In this document: in pieces, positions 60,901 to 64,000 of the stretch | How positions within the stretch are numbered: the stretch's first letter is position 1 | How the letters are laid out: each line of letters opens with the position of its first letter | Assembly (NCBI GenBank): GCA_035443705.1 | Contig: DAORSV010000001.1 | Location: 4,896 to 68,895, forward strand | From: CADEGZ01 sp035443705 | Lineage (GTDB): Bacteria > Pseudomonadota > Gammaproteobacteria > UBA6186 > Azoamicaceae | Direction: 5' to 3' | Length of the DNA: 64,000 nucleotides | Translations under genes and position numbers: made by a program | Notes under the pieces: model-generated | Told to the model about the DNA's origin: nothing | Seen by the model: the letters and a program-made list of their open reading frames with translations, nothing else | Databases searched by the model: none

Positions 60901-62835
60901 CTAAATCTGTTCGTTGGGAGCTGGATCGCCAATAGCACTACTGTCCGCTCGCTTTTCCATACGGGTTGTATCATCACCCTGCTTTTTCTTTTGATTACCC
61001 TGTCCATGATCGCTCCAATCAGCAGGCTCACGTGGCACACGCCCTTCCATCGCGTCTTTAATTTGTTCTACATCAATGGTTTCATATTTCAACAACGCTT
61101 CTGCCATAACATGCAATTTATCGACATTGTCTGTCAAAATTTGTTTTGCCAATTGATAATTTTTATCAATTATCTTCCTAATCTCTTCATCAATAATATG
61201 TGCAGTCTCATCCGAAACATCTTTACCTTTGTTCATCGAATGCCCTAAAAAGACTTCGCCTTCTTCTTCACCATAAGTTAAAGGCCCTAAACGATCAGAT
61301 AGCCCCCAACGTGTAACCATGTTACGTGCGATATCTGTCGCTCTCTTAATATCATTGGACGCACCGGTCGTGACACTTTCTTTACCAAAAATTAACTCTT
61401 CAGCAATTCGCCCTCCAAAAAGAGAGGAAAGCTGACATTCTAATCGTTGTTTACTATAACTGTAACGATCATCTGTAGGCAAAAATAACGTCACACCTAA
61501 TGCTTGTGCACGTGGAATAATACTTACTTTGTAAACAGGATCATGTTCCTTCATCAATAAGCCCACAATCGCGTGACCTGCTTCATGATAGGCCGTTAGC
61601 TTGCGCTCGCTCTCGTTCATCACCATAGAGCGGCGTTCAACACCCATCAGTAATTTATCTTTGGCTTTTTCAAATTCGGACATTTCAACGGTACGTTTAT
61701 TCATCTTGGCTGCAAACAGTGCGGCTTCGTTAACGAGGTTGGCAAGATCTGCCCCCGAAAACCCAGGCGTTCCTCTTGCAATCACTCTCGCATCGACATT
61801 GTCTGATATAGGCACCTTCCGCATATGAACTTTCAAAATTTGTTCACGCCCCCGAATATCAGGTAAGCCAACAGATACTTGTCTATCAAAACGACCCGGT
61901 CTTAATAAAGCCGGATCTAATACGTCGGGGCGATTCGTTGCAGCAATCACAATAACGCCTTCATTGCCTTCAAACCCATCCATTTCAACCAATAATTGAT
62001 TGAGGGTTTGCTCACGTTCATCATGACCACCGCCCAAACCTGCGCCACGATGTCGACCTACTGCATCAATTTCGTCTATAAAAATAATACAGGGCGCCTG
62101 TTTTTTCGCTTGTTCGAACATATCGCGTACACGAGAAGCACCCACACCCACAAACATTTCTACAAAATCAGAACCCGAAATTGTAAAAAAAGGCACTTTA
62201 GCTTCGCCTGCAATAGCACGCGCTAGCAGTGTTTTACCAGTTCCTGGCTGACCAACCATTAAAACGCCTCGTGGAATCCTTCCGCCTAAATTTTGAAACT
62301 TACCGGGGTCACGCAAAAATTCTACCAGTTCTGAGACTTCTTCTTTGGCCTCATCGACGCCAGCAACATCTGCAAAAGTGACTTTGACTTGATCTTCACC
62401 CAACAAACGCGCCCGACTTCGTCCAAAAGACATAGCGCCTCGGCCACCGCCACCGCCCTGCATCTGACGCATAAAAAATATCCAAACACCGATGAACAAA
62501 ATAATTGGAAACCAGCTGACAAAAATATTCATTAACAAGCTTGGCTGTTCTGGCGCCTTTCCGACCACTATCGCGCCATTCGTTGTTAAGGCGTTGATGA
62601 CAGATTCTGGAAGTTCTTTAGAAGGGATGTACGTTGCAAATGGCTTATCATCTTGAGTAACACCATTGACGTTTTTATCTTCAACCGTAATTTTTTTAAT
62701 ATCGGCCAATTTTACTTTTTCCAAAAACTGAGAATACGCCAGTTTTGTAACTTGTTTTTGGGGTGGCCCAAAGTTACTAAATACGGACATAAGCACCAAT
62801 GCGATAACCAACCATAAGACCAAATTTTTAAGCAT
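60901..62835 (-). CDS. ftsH: ATP-dependent zinc metalloprotease FtsH
   Basis: 644 residues, a membrane-bound AAA protease. Two N-terminal helices surround a small periplasmic domain. GQPGTGKT (Walker A), IIFIDEIDAVG (Walker B), the SRH region RPGRFDRQV and the zinc site HEAGH follow, then a charged tail. The ATG at 62835 (MLKNLVLWLVIALVL) is the normal start; the frame is open to 62955 only because it overlaps rlmE. It overlaps the rlmE stop by 8 bp, the usual rlmE-ftsH pairing. Confidence 0.97.
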   Translation of the reverse strand: MLKNLVLWLVIALVLMSVFSNFGPPQKQVTKLAYSQFLEKVKLADIKKITVEDKNVNGVTQDDKPFATYIPSKELPESVINALTTNGAIVVGKAPEQPSLLMNIFVSWFPIILFIGVWIFFMRQMQGGGGGRGAMSFGRSRARLLGEDQVKVTFADVAGVDEAKEEVSELVEFLRDPGKFQNLGGRIPRGVLMVGQPGTGKTLLARAIAGEAKVPFFTISGSDFVEMFVGVGASRVRDMFEQAKKQAPCIIFIDEIDAVGRHRGAGLGGGHDEREQTLNQLLVEMDGFEGNEGVIVIAATNRPDVLDPALLRPGRFDRQVSVGLPDIRGREQILKVHMRKVPISDNVDARVIARGTPGFSGADLANLVNEAALFAAKMNKRTVEMSEFEKAKDKLLMGVERRSMVMNESERKLTAYHEAGHAIVGLLMKEHDPVYKVSIIPRAQALGVTLFLPTDDRYSYSKQRLECQLSSLFGGRIAEELIFGKESVTTGASNDIKRATDIARNMVTRWGLSDRLGPLTYGEEEGEVFLGHSMNKGKDVSDETAHIIDEEIRKIIDKNYQLAKQILTDNVDKLHVMAEALLKYETIDVEQIKDAMEGRVPREPADWSDHGQGNQKKKQGDDTTRMEKRADSSAIGDPAPNEQI

Positions 62836-63523
62836 GTCGTTCAAGGCAAACCCCCTGCGTTTCTTTAGAGTATGGGTGATAACCCGTCGCCAGTAAATAC
62901 ACTTCACGCGATTCTGCACGAGAAGCCTTTGGCTTTCGCACACAAACTCGCTCAAATTTCTTTTTTAAATGCATAAGATATTCCTGAAAACCCGAGCCTT
63001 GAAACACCTTAATTAAAAAAACTCCCTCTTTAACCAGTACTCTTTCAGCGAAATCAAGTGCCATTTCCGCTAAGTCCATGACACGCGCTTGATCAGCCAC
63101 TGCAATACCACTTAAGTTGGGGGCCAAATCGGAAATTACAAGATCGACACTCTTTCCATCTAAAATCAACATCAATTCCTCTAGGGTTTCCGTTTTTTGA
63201 AAATCTCCATATACAGTATCGACCCCTTTTAAGGATTCAATAGGGAGAATATCAATGGCCACAATTTTGCCTGAGGAACCAACATGGTTAACAAGCACTT
63301 GAGACCAACCGCCAGGCGCAGCCCCTAAGTCTACCACTCTCATACCCTTAAATATTATTTTGTCTTTTTCTTGAATTTCGAGGAGTTTGTAAGCTGATCG
63401 GGATCGATATCCCTTTTCTCTGGCAAGTTGTGTGTAATAATCGGAATGCTGTCTGTCTAACCAGCGTCTGCTGCTTTTTGATTTCGTTGATTTTGTTGAT
63501 TTAGAACGTGATTTACCTGTCAT
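62828..63523 (-). CDS. rlmE: 23S rRNA 2'-O-methyltransferase RlmE (FtsJ)
   Basis: 231 residues. Methylates U2552 of 23S rRNA in the 50S subunit. A lysine/serine-rich N-terminal tail precedes YRSRSAYKLLEIQEKD, the SAM site VDLGAAPGGWSQVL, the catalytic Asp in LVISDLAPNLSG, and a conserved Lys in FLIKVFQGSG. It lies 15 bp after greA and overlaps ftsH. Confidence 0.97.
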   Translation of the reverse strand: MTGKSRSKSTKSTKSKSSRRWLDRQHSDYYTQLAREKGYRSRSAYKLLEIQEKDKIIFKGMRVVDLGAAPGGWSQVLVNHVGSSGKIVAIDILPIESLKGVDTVYGDFQKTETLEELMLILDGKSVDLVISDLAPNLSGIAVADQARVMDLAEMALDFAERVLVKEGVFLIKVFQGSGFQEYLMHLKKKFERVCVRKPKASRAESREVYLLATGYHPYSKETQGVCLERHA

Positions 63524-63538
63524 GTTTTTGGGTATTCG

Positions 63539-64000
63539 TTAGTAAATAACCTCTGACACCTCATAGGACACAACACCACCGGGTGCTGTTACTTCAACAG
63601 TATCCCCTTTGTATTTACCAATAACAGCCCGTGCGATGGGAGAAGTGACTGAGATTTTACCGGTCTTCAAGTCAGCTTCTTCTTCTCCAACGATTTGATA
63701 AACCATCGTTTGATCTGTATCGAGGTTAAGCAGGGTCACCGTTGCACTAAAGACAACCTTCCCATTATTAGCCATGCCTGTTAAATCAATCACTTGCACG
63801 TATGATAATTTATGTTCGATATCGCGAATACGACCTTCCGTAAAGGCTTGTTGTTCTTTTGCAGCATGGTACTCGGCGTTTTCTTTAAGATCGCCGTGCC
63901 CTCTTGCCTCAGCAATCGCCGCAATTATTCTAGGGCGCACAACGTTCTTGAGATGCTTTAGCTCTTCTCGTAGTTTTTCGACGCCTGTTGCTGTCATTGG
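63539..64000 (-). CDS. greA: Transcription elongation factor GreA, 5' end cut by the window edge
   Basis: 153 residues are visible. The N-terminal coiled coil begins PMTATGVEKLREELKHLK, so a few more residues lie beyond the edge (full GreA is about 158). The acidic tip that reaches the polymerase active site is in ARGHGDLKENAEYHAAKE, and the C-terminal FKBP-like domain is complete. GreA rescues backtracked RNA polymerase by stimulating transcript cleavage. Confidence 0.96.
   Translation of the reverse strand, partial: PMTATGVEKLREELKHLKNVVRPRIIAAIAEARGHGDLKENAEYHAAKEQQAFTEGRIRDIEHKLSYVQVIDLTGMANNGKVVFSATVTLLNLDTDQTMVYQIVGEEEADLKTGKISVTSPIARAVIGKYKGDTVEVTAPGGVVSYEVSEVIY

Overview
The window is a chromosomal segment from an AT-rich gammaproteobacterium. 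The housekeeping gene orders (asd-fimV-truA-accD; tRNA-fMet-rimP-nusA-infB-rbfA-truB-rpsO-pnp; greA-rlmE-ftsH-glmM-tpiA-secG-tRNA-Leu-nuoA to nuoN) are typical of gammaproteobacteria. An ankyrin-repeat protein and a TPR-like orphan, together with the AT-rich composition, suggest a host-associated, Legionellales-like lineage. That placement is inference. Almost all genes lie on the minus strand. A run of 100 N at 52257-52356 marks an assembly gap inside nuoG.

Layout. 1-4324: 5' fragment of accD, truA, a short FimV-like protein, asd, a small two-helix membrane protein and prmB. 4457-5921: an orphan alpha-helical protein and a glycine-zipper lipoprotein. 6161-29378: the accessory region. A sugar-nucleotide epimerase on the plus strand faces a 22-kb minus-strand cluster of nine genes. 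In transcription order these are a CHASE2 sensor, a double PgsC-like membrane protein, a membrane-anchored beta-rich protein, a periplasmic amidohydrolase-like protein, a 1651-residue secreted protein with a predicted C-terminal barrel, a HEAT-like protein, a PgsB/CapB-like Mur-type ligase, a family 2 glycosyltransferase and a TPR outer-membrane barrel. 29532-34227: ligA, ankyrin protein, coiled-coil protein and VIT-type transporter. 34249-42670: pnp, rpsO, truB, rbfA, infB, nusA, rimP and initiator tRNA. 42914-57131: all fourteen nuo genes (complex I) and tRNA-Leu(GAG). 57184-64000: secG, tpiA, a DUF475/TerC-like membrane protein, glmM, ftsH, rlmE and partial greA.

The most interesting system is the 7.1-29.4 kb cluster. 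It pairs the two membrane-core components of poly-gamma-glutamate synthase (PgsB ligase and PgsC) with a polysaccharide-type glycosyltransferase, two predicted outer-membrane barrels and a hydrolase-like domain that occurs once as a separate protein and twice, degenerated, in the PgsC-like protein. This looks like an undescribed envelope or capsule polymer machine of Gram-negative type. The product cannot be read from sequence. A 60-bp copy of the ligA 3' end (46 of 60 bases identical by hand count) lies between the ligase and glycosyltransferase genes, in the same orientation as ligA itself 18 kb away. This suggests the seven-gene block was inserted next to ligA, or that the locus was assembled by recombination.

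Two families of short GC-rich repeats also stand out. One is inserted in frame in nuoG and nuoC and also lies between rpsO and pnp. The other flanks secG. Several gene starts given here (infB, truB, ftsH, nuoN, nuoA, nuoB, nuoF, secG, tpiA, the HEAT-like gene and the ankyrin gene) are shorter than the longest reading frame, because a ribosome binding site or family length favours the internal start.
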